Source: Filosporella fistucella (Eukaryota > Ascomycota > Leotiomycetes > Helotiales). From it: a stretch of 64,000 nucleotides of DNA. The DNA is taken from NCBI GenBank assembly GCA_030077755.1, contig JAQJZZ010000005.1, positions 1,240,001 to 1,304,000 on the forward strand. Reading direction: 5' to 3'. Position 1 is the first letter of the stretch; every line of letters begins with the position of its first letter. Of this stretch, positions 1-10,560 are shown piece by piece. The translations under genes and the position numbers were made by a program. Under the pieces are notes generated by a model, which saw nothing but the letters and a program-made list of their open reading frames with translations, was not told where the DNA came from and did not search any database.

Positions 1-2325
1 GTGGAAGTGGAGGAGGAGGAATCAAGAAATGTCGCCGTCGTATTTGATCTTTCGAAGGAGACAAGCCGGACTATCAAGTCAGTCTTGGGGCTTGAGCTTC
101 GAGAGAAAGTTCAGGAACAGATGGTACAGCCAACGATACCACCCTTTGATTGGGACAATTCCCCTATGAAGGGTGGAACTTCTGCTATTACATCTACCGA
201 TTTCAACACCATTCGCCGATATCTGGAGCTCATTGATGACTTCTCAATGCTTGCTGATGTCTTGAAACTTGTCACAAGTTCAAATGACACTGAGGTCCTT
301 GCCTCTTGTGCAGATACGCTCGACCTTCACCTCGAAACCTTTGCTGCAATCGGTGCTCTCAATGGTCTATTTGACATTTTAATGACCCGCCTGCGAACAT
401 TAACGGAGGAGACTGACTCTGTTCCGAGGGGTTTCCTAGTATCTTTATCAGACCTTGCCTCGAGACTTCCCGAGCAGAAAGGTATCGCGCAACAGCTTGC
501 ACAGGAACTCGCCCGAAGCGATCGCAAAACTGCTGCTGATGCATGTTCGCCAGTATCAGACCATATGGCGATGGTAGAAACTGCTGAGGTAGATTTCACT
601 GACGAGATTGAAAAGGTATTGGCGAGTGGCAATAGCATGGATCAAGCCACCTTAGAAAGGCTATTTCAGAGGATTATCCTACGACTTGAAGAGTCCTATG
701 AAAAATCACCGGAACAACAACGCAGCTGCGGTCTACTTCTCACCAGGCTCAGAGCCTTTGACGCAACACAATTCGATATTCTGATGGCCGCGTGGGTGAA
801 CCGATTTTTGCAGATCTCTACTCGTCCTAGCATGACGCAAGTATTTGGGCCTCTCATCAGCTTTGGGTGTCTTGCCTTGATCGATGTTATAACAACTTCT
901 CGGTCACTCGAGGAGAATTCAATGTCAACCAAAGCTCCAAACAACTCTTACGAGATTCTTGCGCTTCTACTGGGTCCATGCAATATGCCAGAAGTTATGA
1001 CAATTGAGGAAGCGTATCGCTTTCGAATCAAGCAAGCTCACGTACAGAAGGATTCTCCCGACGAAGCTATGTTCGCTATCAGTAAAGCTTTCACTCACGT
1101 TTTACCTACAACTGGCGTGGCATCTCAAGATGCACTGACATCTCTACTTGAAAGTCAAGGCACATTCGAGCTACTTCAATATCTCGTGCTGGCGAATCCT
1201 GATATATTCATACAGAAACTTGTAACGCCATTACTGGAGATGTCGAACTCCGCAGTCAGCGCTGCCGCCAATTCAGTCGTCGATAAATTATTGTTCGGTG
1301 GCAGCATTGACAAAGAGGTCGATACGGAAGTGCTATTGTCGGTTGCGAATGACCTTTCTCTGCCTTTCTGCCAAGTCAAACTCGCAACGATGTTTAAAGT
1401 AGACGATTCTCTTATGGAAGGCAGCGAAGAGTCGAAATCGGATCAACTGGACGCATTCGATACAGCCATTGAGGTCGCAGTAGCTTCTGGCAAGACAACT
1501 TGGGCGAGCATTGTTCCCTTACTTGACATCTCGATTGCTCGACATTTGTGCCAACGAGCTGATTCTCAATTCCTGGCTTTGTTTCCTTCTCCAAGGACAG
1601 CTAGCGGGGATGATCTATCTACTACACAAGCCCATATTCCACATGCAGAGAACCTACTTCGAATAGTTGATGCTACTGCTTACAGCATTACTTCTCCGGC
1701 AGCAACCTCCAACCAAAATAGTCTACAGAGCAGTCTCGCCTCAGATATTGTGGCTGCTCTCAATGGTTTATGGCTTCTTCTGTCCAATTCGCAGTCTCAG
1801 GAGCTGAAGGATTCAATAATTGCCAAATGGCTACCATTCCTACTGTCGTTCACTACAATTCACGCCTGCGCATTTGACTTGACGAAGTCTGGTCACGAAA
1901 GTCGAGCGAAGACAATTCTTGCTCTTGTCGCAATATTCCTCCAGCTGCAAGCTCTCGATGTAAGCAATGAAGTTGTAAGCAGCCTTGTGGAACAAAGCTT
2001 CGATTTGGCTCTGCACTTGGTGGATACTTTGCCCGATGATGTTCGTCAGCAGTGCATTCGCAGTCTTAGGGACGCTAGTTCTAGCACCCGACTCCGCTAC
2101 CTCTTCAGCTTTTCGGCAAACCCAACGGATTGGCTTGTCTTGAGTCAGAAAGAACGAGTCCCTGGCGCCCCTGGCTCGGGTCCTGGCGATGGTCGTCAAA
2201 TGGACAAGGAGAAGCTAACGCCATTTGTATTAAGGAGGTGGGAAATGTTGGGTGAGCCAACACCCAATGTAGGAGAGAATGATACCAGCTTGAGCCTCAC
2301 CCTGTTCGGGGCAAGAAGAGGTTAG
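1..2325 (+). CDS. Mediator subunit 12 (Srb8-like), C-terminal part, cut by window edge
   Basis: The open frame runs from the first base to a TAG at 2323-2325, giving 774 residues; the 5' part lies outside the window and the first in-frame GTG is not a start. The protein is an alpha-helical, leucine-rich repeat-like sequence without transmembrane segments or catalytic motifs. The region around residues 45-110 (FDWDNSPMKGGTSAI, then a helical stretch) and the overall character resemble the C-terminal half of fungal Med12/Srb8. That protein belongs to the Mediator kinase module with Cdk8, cyclin C and Med13, and regulates RNA polymerase II transcription in the nucleus. The call is by recollection of the family, not a search. 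Another large helical nuclear scaffold is the main alternative. No intron is visible in this last exon. Confidence 0.6.
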   Translation: MEVEEEESRNVAVVFDLSKETSRTIKSVLGLELREKVQEQMVQPTIPPFDWDNSPMKGGTSAITSTDFNTIRRYLELIDDFSMLADVLKLVTSSNDTEVLASCADTLDLHLETFAAIGALNGLFDILMTRLRTLTEETDSVPRGFLVSLSDLASRLPEQKGIAQQLAQELARSDRKTAADACSPVSDHMAMVETAEVDFTDEIEKVLASGNSMDQATLERLFQRIILRLEESYEKSPEQQRSCGLLLTRLRAFDATQFDILMAAWVNRFLQISTRPSMTQVFGPLISFGCLALIDVITTSRSLEENSMSTKAPNNSYEILALLLGPCNMPEVMTIEEAYRFRIKQAHVQKDSPDEAMFAISKAFTHVLPTTGVASQDALTSLLESQGTFELLQYLVLANPDIFIQKLVTPLLEMSNSAVSAAANSVVDKLLFGGSIDKEVDTEVLLSVANDLSLPFCQVKLATMFKVDDSLMEGSEESKSDQLDAFDTAIEVAVASGKTTWASIVPLLDISIARHLCQRADSQFLALFPSPRTASGDDLSTTQAHIPHAENLLRIVDATAYSITSPAATSNQNSLQSSLASDIVAALNGLWLLLSNSQSQELKDSIIAKWLPFLLSFTTIHACAFDLTKSGHESRAKTILALVAIFLQLQALDVSNEVVSSLVEQSFDLALHLVDTLPDDVRQQCIRSLRDASSSTRLRYLFSFSANPTDWLVLSQKERVPGAPGSGPGDGRQMDKEKLTPFVLRRWEMLGEPTPNVGENDTSLSLTLFGARRG

Positions 2326-3743
2326 GATATGTAATACGATATGTCATGATTAGAATAGAGTTGGAAAGGTGTTTCGATAAGCTGTTGGATAGTGATTGAA
2401 CACTGTTGCATAAAGCATGGGTACTGGCACGAATACATGAAATAGATGAATCTTATGATATGAATAACCAAACATTCAGAGTTTGACTTAAGTTGATATG
2501 GCATGACCTGTGTTTCTCCATCTTTCGTTTTCTTGTGTCGAATCGAGTTTTGAACCTGATCTGTCTTTCCCTCCAGTGCCTTGGCGGACAATGTGCTTCA
2601 TCCAACATCTGGTACGGTAGCTGCTTCCCACTTCACTGCATTTCCAGAACCACTATCACTTCCTGCACTTTTGATTTTCCGAAATCTGATTTCTGATGCC
2701 ATTCACGACGTCCCTTCCGTGTCAATGAGCACAATATTTCTCGTTCTGAATCTGCCAACTTGCCCCTGCTTAATGTAAGCTGTCAGCGAGAATATTCAGC
2801 TGTCGAATAGCCAATGCTGCAGCTGTTGTAGTATTATCTACTCGTTCAAAGTTCTCGATGGTCAGATTCAATGTTTCAGTGTCCTCGTACCTTGCGAGCT
2901 CGCTCTCAGGGCACATAATGGTGATGATCAGCTTTCAAACAGCTAAGGTCCCACAACATGTGATCTCAAAAATTGATTGAGGGATTTGAATTGTCAAAAA
3001 TCTTTGGAACCTACCGTCCGGGTCTCAAATCGTGAAACAACAACTCCAAACAAAGATTGATTGTGATACAGCTCAGAGAGCATAGGGCCCAGAGAGCTTG
3101 TTGACTCTGCGACTTCGACAGAGCCATTGAGATCAGTTTCCCAGATATTTGAGCTAGGCGCGATGGAATGACACGTTCTATCAAACACAGGCTCTCAGAT
3201 TGCTGAGATGTTGACTACAACGAAGTTCTCAGTCGTGATGTCAACAAGATTGGTAAACAAGAAACAGCAAGAGGAAGATATTCCGAAGATGATGACCAGC
3301 GTGTTGTTTATGGAACTATCCATTCTGATGACAAGATCGAAAAATGAAGCTGTAAGAGTAAAGTTTAGAGTCAGTTTGCATCACAGTCACATCAAAAGAA
3401 GCAAGTTAAAGACAGATTCTCCTCATTTGTTGATCTAGCTAATGGACAGCTTCTCGAGAATGCTGATGTACATTGTGTGCGTGTTAGAGTGAACTATCCT
3501 ACTACCTTCTTTCCAAAGAATCGTGCAAGGAAGCAGAGACAGATAGACGCAAGAATGAACAAGATGCTTGAGGCTGACATAAAGTGTGACGATCAAGAAG
3601 AAGGAAGCGCGAAACGCGGTGCATGAAGAACTCGTGAAAACAAATCAGGGAACGGCTAAGTGTATGAGGGTATCTGTGATCTCGAGAACGGAAACAGTGT
3701 GTTTGGCTTGGGAAGTTACCGCGAGAGAAGAGATGAGATGCGC
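2326..3743. other. Intergenic, convergent 3' flanks
   Basis: This spacer lies between the stop of the Med12-like gene and the stop of the minus-strand RRM gene, so it should hold two 3' UTRs. Only short open frames without family resemblance, codon-like composition or convincing splice partners occur here. I see no repeat or RNA gene. Confidence 0.6.
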
Positions 3744-6485
3744 TCATTGCTCTGAATCATGTGTAGATTCAACGTCAACTGAGTAACCAGTGCCGCCAAC
3801 GGTTGGTGCAGTAACGTTCTCACCAGTCTCAGCATTCTCGGTTGTATTGATTGCGGTCAATTGTGGGAAAGCTGGTGGTGCTCCATACTGAGCATAGAGA
3901 CCATAGTGAGAGGCCCAAACCGGTGGAGTTGGTGGGGTGTAAATATGGTTAGCAGCAGCCCAAGCATTCCAGTAAGCGGCGTAATCAGGGTAGTATTGAG
4001 GATGGTAGCCTTGAAAGCCGAAAGGAGCGGTTGGATAAGCATATGGCAATTGCGATCCTTGTTGAGGGGCAGATGCAGCCGGCACGTTGTTGCCTTGAGC
4101 GTAAGCAACAGGAGTTGATGATCCGAATTGAACACCGCCAGTGTTGGAAGCAGCAACGTTAGGCTGGACATTGCGGGCTGGAGTGCGGACAGAAACGCCA
4201 GACCGAAGGCGCTTCTTGATTCTATTGCCATCCGTATCCTTCTGTGAAACTCTCAGAGTCTTGCCATGGAATTCAGATCCGTTCTGTGAAAGATGTTAGA
4301 TGCGCATGTCAAAGGCAACAAAGAACTTACCAAGTCATTGATGGCAGTTGGTACTGAAGGTTGGCGAGTAAACTCAACAAATGCAAAGCAACGGATTTGA
4401 CCTGTAAGATATTAGTGAAGGCGAGAGGCTTTTGGGGTGGATGACAAACCGTCAATGTTCGAGGTACTGCGATGAATCGAAACAGAAGCAATCGAACCGA
4501 ATCCGGTGCAGAGATTTCGAAGGTCAGATTCAAGAATATCCTGTGCGAGGTTGCCAATGAAGATTGAACGGGTGTCAAGCTCATACTCGCGCTTGTACTC
4601 CTGGGCGCTGCTGACGACACCACTGTGATGGACACGGCTAGGTGATGGAGTAAGACCCATGTGAGCCATAGACAACATGTGGTACTTGGTGTCATGTGTT
4701 TGGTAAAACTGCAAGATGTCAACGAATTTCCCACTGGGGATCAGATAAACTTACCTGCAGGGCAGCCTTTCCGTTGTCGTACATGTCGAAGTGTACCATA
4801 ACACCTTCACCGAGATCATAGGCGTTGCGTTCTGTGACACTTACTGGGCGGCAAATGTTCAAGGTACCAAACTCTGAAAGCAATTGACGAGCCTCGCTTG
4901 GTGTCAGGACGGCACCAAACTTACGCTCAATGAAAAACAATCCTTGAGAGGGTTTAGCTGCCGAATTGGAAATTTCATTCGCGGAATACTCACTATGAGC
5001 CTTTGCCTTTTCAGTACGGCAGGGACGGCCCTTGATCAGATGGCCACGTCCAAATTCAACGGCACGTTGAGCATCCTCGTCATTCTTTGAATGTTAGCAT
5101 GAATAACTCAAGTAATATGATGGTGGACATACGGTGTATTGGCAGAATGCGAAAGGCATCTGGTTGTGGTCACGACGGACTTTGACGTAGACAATGCCAT
5201 ATTCACGAAAGTGTCGGAGTACTTCAGCCTCGAGAACATCATCGTCCTCGGACTTGAGCAGACTGGAACACATCAGCAAGAATTCAAAGAGGAGAGGAAG
5301 AAACAAAGAGTAACAAAACTTACTTGGCAACGAAAACACAAGCGGAAGGGGGGTATACGGCCTGAGCATCATCGGCAGTGATATCCACGGCTTCTGTGAC
5401 ACTCATATCTCCAGTTTCAGAAGAGTACTCCTGGACAAAGATTCCGTCTCCATGTTGGGCATCATGCAAAGCCTGGCGACCTGACAAGGACTTGGATTCG
5501 CTCTCAGAACCGGAGTCTGAGCTAGATCCTGAGCGCCAGTTGTCACTCTTCGCAGCCCTACCTGTCTTGCGGCGGGTTGATGGGGTTTTTGGAATGAATG
5601 GATCATCAACACACTTCTTGCCACCATTACGAACAAATGGAGGAGAATAGCTGCTCTGGTGTCAATGATTAATCAAGATAAACCAAAATAGACTTACCGA
5701 TTGGAGACGGACTTCTTGTTGATGGCGAGCTTTGAAAGCTTGTTTGTCAAAACACCTGCATTCAGATGTCAGTATTGGAGGAGAGATTTCAGGAGCTGGA
5801 AGAGCGATGATGTAGACGTGGTCAAAGGAGGATTAATGTATGAGTGAGTGAGTGAGTGGATGGGTGAGTGGATGGGTGAGTGGATGAGTGAGTGGATGAG
5901 TGAGTGGATGAGTGAGTGGATGAGTGAGTGGATGAGTGAGTGGATGAGTGAGTGGATGAGTGAGTGGATGAGTGAGTGGATGAGTGAGTGAGTGTATGTA
6001 CTTGGGTACATAGTACATGGTACATGGTACAACATCCAAGTAAATACATGAGTAAGTCAATGATGTCACCTGACTTCTAAGATACTGTCCAGAGATGACC
6101 ATTCGATGAATGGATTCGCCGTTATTTGAACAGGTTTGAAAGTAAACAGCACGCAAATCTCATCGCAGGGGATAAGATAGAGCTGCGCCAACAAGAGCAC
6201 AGATGTAACGATGCTTGCGTTGGGTGCGTGCGGATTGGGGAGAAGCAGATGTGAAGTGGAACAGGGCATCGACTTTCGTCCTTGGATTCGGACACGTCAA
6301 GAAAGGGAGAAGATAAACGAGACGGGCTGTATAAACACAAGTAAATAGAAGTACTTACGATCAGTTGGTGACGGGATGGCACCGTCTCCATTCTCACTTG
6401 CTGAGCTGCCGTCGTTGCGTGTCGAAACACGTCCAGAACCCTTACGGGCAGGAGTGGAGGGAATAGCAATCATGTTTTGAGACAT
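3744..6485 (-). CDS. RNA-binding protein with three RRM-like domains, nine exons
   Basis: Exons on the minus strand: 6485-6359, 5755-5698, 5650-5324, 5262-5133, 5084-4994, 4957-4755, 4708-4450, 4401-4331, 4283-3744. They sum to 602 codons (601 residues), and every junction has GT-AG ends and keeps frame. The ATG at 6485 is the first in frame. A serine-rich N-terminus with a conserved-looking patch (NRYSPPFVRNGGKK) precedes RRM1 at about 164-240 (RNP2 CVFVANL, RNP1-like MPFAFCQY). A divergent RRM-like segment lies at about 245-330 (GLFFIERKFG) and RRM3 at about 359-435 (RNP2 RSIFIGNL, RNP1 RCFAFVEF). A Tyr/Pro/Gln-rich C-terminus follows. It probably binds mRNA; similar multi-RRM proteins in fungi act in meiosis or mRNA fate, but I cannot name the orthologue. 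Intron 1 is about 600 bp and carries a minisatellite. Confidence 0.85.
5839..5996. repeat. 12-bp minisatellite inside intron 1 of the RRM gene
   Basis: About 12-13 near-perfect copies of the 12-base unit GAGTGAGTGGAT lie here, with GGGT variants in the first copies and plain GAGT runs at both edges. On the minus strand all three frames stay open (His/Ser/Leu/Thr repeats), because the 12-base unit lacks stops. These are shadow frames: splice sites at 6358 (donor) and 5756 (acceptor) join the flanking coding exons in frame and remove the array. A short GTACATG-type repeat follows at about 6000-6032. Confidence 0.9.
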
Positions 6486-7749
6486 GATGCCACTTGTTGT
6501 CAAAGAGTGGATTGAGTTTGTTTTATGATCAAGTAAAGAGTGCTGGTAGCAGAATTGCTGAGGGAAAGAGTGACAGCGGTGATTTGAGAAAAGAGTGTGG
6601 AGTTGTTGAAGAGAAGAAGAAATCTTGATGGCGGGAAGAAGAGGTTGTTTATATAGACTACCCTAAGGTGGTTGATCTAATTGGGCTACTGAATTGCTGG
6701 ATTTGCTGGATTTGCTCCTGATCCCCGAATTTAGAAGGCGCGGGAGTGATCCGAAGGTGGGATTTGAAGCCGAGTTCTCTTTAAATAGTTTCATTAGAGG
6801 CAGAACATACTTCCTGACTTCAATAAATGGTCTGTGGAAGGGCAGATTAACTTCTTGATATCATACTGTAAGAGTAGACTTGCACTGCGTTGCTTCAAGA
6901 GACTGTGACAGGATGATACGCTTCGTTGTGACCTATGCTGCAAGACCCGAAGGAATGCTGAAGAATACTTCGAGCCTCAGCTCTACAATTGAAACCGGCT
7001 GCATGGCATTTAATCTTGCCAAATATACACGTAGCCGTAGTCTTATGTAGTTCACCAGTGATGAGCCGTATCAATGCCCATATCTGGTATGATAATCTGC
7101 ATGAGAACAGCACAAAGGCGTAGCAAAGGCACCGGACGACTCTTACAGAGCATCAACCACGAAACAATGAAGCCCCGGAGCTGGATTCAAGCTGTCAAAT
7201 ACTCTCTTTGTACTTCCTCTCAATACGCAGAAGATAGAGGAGCATTGCCAGGCATGTACATGGTCTTACCCATCAATTGAGGCAGATGCATTGACATTCG
7301 GGGCAGGTTTCCAACAATAAGGCTACAGCTCAAGGCACAAGGAACAAACATCACCGGTCTCTATCTTGTATCATCCGAGAAGGCCATACACCATCTAGGC
7401 ATATGAATCGAGCGGGTGGAGAAGCATAGAAAGTCAGATTGAGTGAGGAAGGGTAGGTAGATGGCATTTTTGGACGAGACACCACACTGAAACGAAATAC
7501 CAGTCCCTATACATGCTCACCACAGCTCTATGCATGACGGAAATGATCGAGAGAGCAATTCGACAATTCCATTGGCACTGCTGGTAAAATCGCACCTTTC
7601 AGCCCTTCCATGTGGGATGGTCTGGTTACTAATGCTTGACAGGAGCTTTACGAGTCTACTTCCTCTCCCTCCTTCTACGCAGCACATCAAATACAGCATA
7701 CATTGAAATAGATCTACGAGAGAAGACACTGGCGGCTGGCTGAATGCAC

Positions 7750-8188
7750 TTAACCGATACTGTGGCAATGGATGGTGTGAAGTAGAAAACTGACTGGGCT
7801 TTCATTAGCTGTGGCGAACACGGGTATTTGCTTTGCCACTATTCCATGAAGCACGTACTGTGAGCTCTGACACTGTATTTGCTTAAGGAATCAAGTGGTG
7901 CCACGCATCAATACAACTTACTGATGCCGCACCCAAATTCTTCAAACTCACATGGGAGTTCAAGGGAAGGCCTGGAGTAGCTACAGGAGAACCGTCTTGT
8001 GGTTTCAATGAGACATACTGGCATGTAGTGGATGCTTCCCGAAAGATTGACGGCAAGGCCAGTCCTTGAGAACTGCCGCTACTCAATAGTTTTAGGAATG
8101 AGCTCTTCCCTCTCTTGGAGCACTTTGGTTGTGCGGTATATCGTCTGTCTTCGAGCTTAATCCTTCTCTCTTTTAATCTACCAAACAT
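7750..8188 (-). other. Possible small spliced gene, or spliced leader of the RRM gene
   Basis: An ATG at 8188 opens 89 codons ending at a GTAAGT donor at 7921. A 49-bp intron with acceptor ATACAG at 7874-7873 restores an open frame of 40 further codons to a TAA at 7752-7750, giving 129 residues. The product would be basic at the N-terminus (MFGRLKERRIKLEDRR) and matches no family I know. Consensus splice sites and intron size are the only support. It lies upstream of, and on the same strand as, the RRM gene, so it may instead be a spliced 5' UTR. Chance is also possible. Confidence 0.25.
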
Positions 8189-8740
8189 CTAACATTCCCA
8201 GGAGGACCCACGAGATTTTGCCTTATATTACAATCGTTTTCTGCCTACGGAAAAAAACGTCACATGACCCGGTAGCACACTGAAACGCTGAGAACCTCGA
8301 AAGGGGCGCCTCCACAACCGAGTCAGCCGACATACACCGATGGCGCCAATCTAATGAGAGGAATCTAGAAGGAAATCAAGCAAACAAGAAGCCATGACGC
8401 TGAGAGTGGAATTATGTTGACTTGAGAGAAATACCAAATTGAGCAGAATTTTCTTTTTCAGCGGAATGTATTTGCGAAGGGTGCTGCAAAAGGCTTGAAG
8501 TAAATGCAGCGCTCGGCAGGCTAAACACAAGGGGCAATCTCAATACTTCCATACGTGCCATGCCATGCCAAGACTTCTTGACGGATGATACCTAGGTATA
8601 TTTGGTGGCTTGTATAAAGTTCCCTGTTGGCGAGTCTGAAGGAGATCTACAAAAGATTGTTGTTCTCCTCTGGAGTGGACATGAAAGAGACAATAATGCG
8701 GCTGAAGATCATCGAGCAGATAAGATCGGGGTAAAAAGAT

Positions 8741-8763
8741 CCGTGCACCGTGCACCGTGCACC
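8741..8763. repeat. Triple 7-bp tandem repeat (CCGTGCA)
   Basis: Three head-to-tail copies of CCGTGCA followed by CC sit about 175 bp upstream of the CIA30 start. The function is unknown; it could be a cluster of regulator sites or simple-sequence slippage. Confidence 0.7.
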
Positions 8764-8865
8764 ATCTTTAGCTCCCGATCCTGTTGGTTCGTTTCCTGGC
8801 TCAATCTGCATCTCGGATCCGGATCATCGTGTTAATCCATAGGCACTATTGCTATCAGAGACGCT

Positions 8866-8882
8866 AGGAGCTCGGAGCTCCT
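8866..8882. promoter_or_regulatory. Perfect inverted repeat upstream of CIA30
   Basis: AGGAGCTC and its reverse complement GAGCTCCT are separated by one G, 55 bp before the CIA30 ATG. This could be a dimeric regulator site or a leader hairpin. Only the symmetry is seen; the role is inferred. Confidence 0.35.
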
Positions 8883-8936
8883 CAGATTATCTTAACACAC
8901 AAAGATCACAAAAGTCTTGTTTACCAACTTATCACT

Positions 8937-9804
8937 ATGCGAGTAACAAATAATCTGCTAGCGAAAGGCTTCTTCGGTCGAAGCATTGACGAGTTCAAGA
9001 GGCTTTCTGGCATTGGTAACCTACAAAGAGGATATAGTCGTCACTAATACTAATTCTTCTCCTCCAGCACTTAGAGCAGAGGCAACCAGGCATGCGTCGA
9101 AACCGTACATTCTTACCGCTTTTCACGAATCTCAATCTTTGCAAGCCTGCAAATTGATGTCTGATGCCGATGTTGGTGGATTTACACGCGCAAATCTCGA
9201 CTGGATACCACCGGCAACCTCCCAGAATCCTCTACCCTCCGAAAATAAGAATGGGCATATCAAATTTCACGGCCGCATATCGATTGAGCTACCACCCAAT
9301 AAACCCCATATCCAGAGAACTGGCTATGCGGCATGGCGGACAAAAGACAGGGGTGCTACAATCTTTGGTAAATCTCTCTGGGACATTGATCCGTATGCGT
9401 TTCTTGCTCTGCGGATTAAAAGTGATGGAAGAAAGTACTTTGTAAATGTACAGACAGAGAGTATTGTGCCAACAGATCTACATCAGCATAGGTTGTATGC
9501 CAGGAGACCAGGAGAATGGGAAACTGTACTTATCAAGTGGAACGAGTTCGTGCGGACTAACCATGGGGTCGTTGTGGAGCCGCAAACTGAGCTATTAAGA
9601 CAAAAGGTCAGGACTGTGGGAATTGGTTTGATTGATCGGATCCCGGGCGATTTCGAGCTCTGTGTGGAGAGGATATGGGCCACGAACAAATTGGGCGAGG
9701 ACTTACTGGAGGAGGATGGCCGAGTTGAGGAGGGGCAATTACAGAGCAAGCACGGAGATAAAATTAGATGGAACGTAGAGCAGGCAGGAAAGACGCCGTT
9801 ATGA
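8937..9804 (+). CDS. Complex I intermediate-associated protein 30 (CIA30/NDUFAF1 family)
   Basis: Exons 8937-9015 and 9068-9804 are joined across a 52-bp intron, giving 271 residues. The start at 8937 is chosen because the first exon supplies the family-typical N-terminus (GFFGRSIDEFKR) upstream of the continuous second exon. The CIA30 domain covers most of the protein: a Phe-rich start (YILTAFHESQS), a DADVGGF turn, a GRIS strand, then GYAAWRTKD, LWDIDPYAFLALRIKSDGRKY and a C-terminal IGIGL-like strand (VRTVGIGLIDR) before FELCVERIWA. The family assists assembly of mitochondrial respiratory complex I; this was shown for Neurospora CIA30 and human NDUFAF1. The N-terminus is basic and could serve as a mitochondrial signal. 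The neighbour is APC5 on the same strand. Confidence 0.85.
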
Positions 9805-10560
9805 TCTGAAATTATGTACAAATGTAAAAATACCCATTCCGTCCCTTCAGTGTTGAGGGTCCCTTATCCACCACAAGGTGTTTCCCTGCCAAAGCAGTTG
9901 CAGGAGATTATACTTAATCGCTCATAAGGCTCTTTATAACTACATTGCTGTGGAGTCAGAATTAGTTTTGGTGCAGGATGATGGTTTCGTTTCACATTTA
10001 CTACTAGAGCTAGATGGTATTCCGTCTTGTACTTCTATGGAACAGGGAAGACACTGTCAGTCAAGAATTCATGGCAGACATCAAGTCGAAAAATGAGTGA
10101 TTAAGATTCAAAAGTTACTGCTAGACTACCTAGTCAAGTCTCCCCCCAGGGAGTGGAATTCATTCATGGAAATATGCTGAAGAGAAACAAAGGTCCGAGA
10201 AAAGTGACATGCTCATGGCGGAAGAGAGTTTGAACAAAATCCGAGGCTCAGGCGTAGAATTTTCGCTGTTCATGCAGGATTAAAAATTTCGGGGATTCGG
10301 ACGTGTAACCCATAGAGAAATATAAATCACATAAAATTGATGGTCCAGCGCGTAGAACGGCTTGAGCCAATACCTTCAATCAGAATCCTGTATTGTAGCG
10401 GGGTTGCAGGACAGTGCAGATTTGGAAGTCGCAAACGCGTCCACCTGCCAAATCTCAGCCGCGCTTGAATTACTACCTGCAATGACGAAAGGAAACTCTG
10501 AGAATGCATGAAAGCCTGCAATTCTGAGTCTGAGATGGTGCACACTGGGAATCTACCATT
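9805..10560. other. Intergenic: CIA30 3' flank and APC5 promoter
   Basis: About 0.75 kb between two same-strand genes. Short open frames here have no supporting splice signals or family resemblance, and no repeats stand out. It should hold the CIA30 3' UTR and the APC5 promoter. Confidence 0.5.

Larger units (their letters stand above)
6486..8936. promoter_or_regulatory. Long divergent spacer between the RRM gene and CIA30
   Basis: This 2.45-kb interval must hold both promoters, and possibly a long 5' UTR for the RRM gene, as is common for fungal regulators. I see no recognised gene. A doubtful two-exon open frame on the minus strand (8188-7750) is listed separately. Near CIA30 there is a triple CCGTGCA repeat at 8741-8763 and a perfect 8+1+8 inverted repeat at 8866-8882. 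Confidence 0.5.

Noticed and set aside
5769..6156. Overlapping His/Ser/Leu repeat open frames on the minus strand
   Set aside because: They are by-products of the 12-bp minisatellite inside intron 1 of the RRM gene; the flanking exons join in frame without them.
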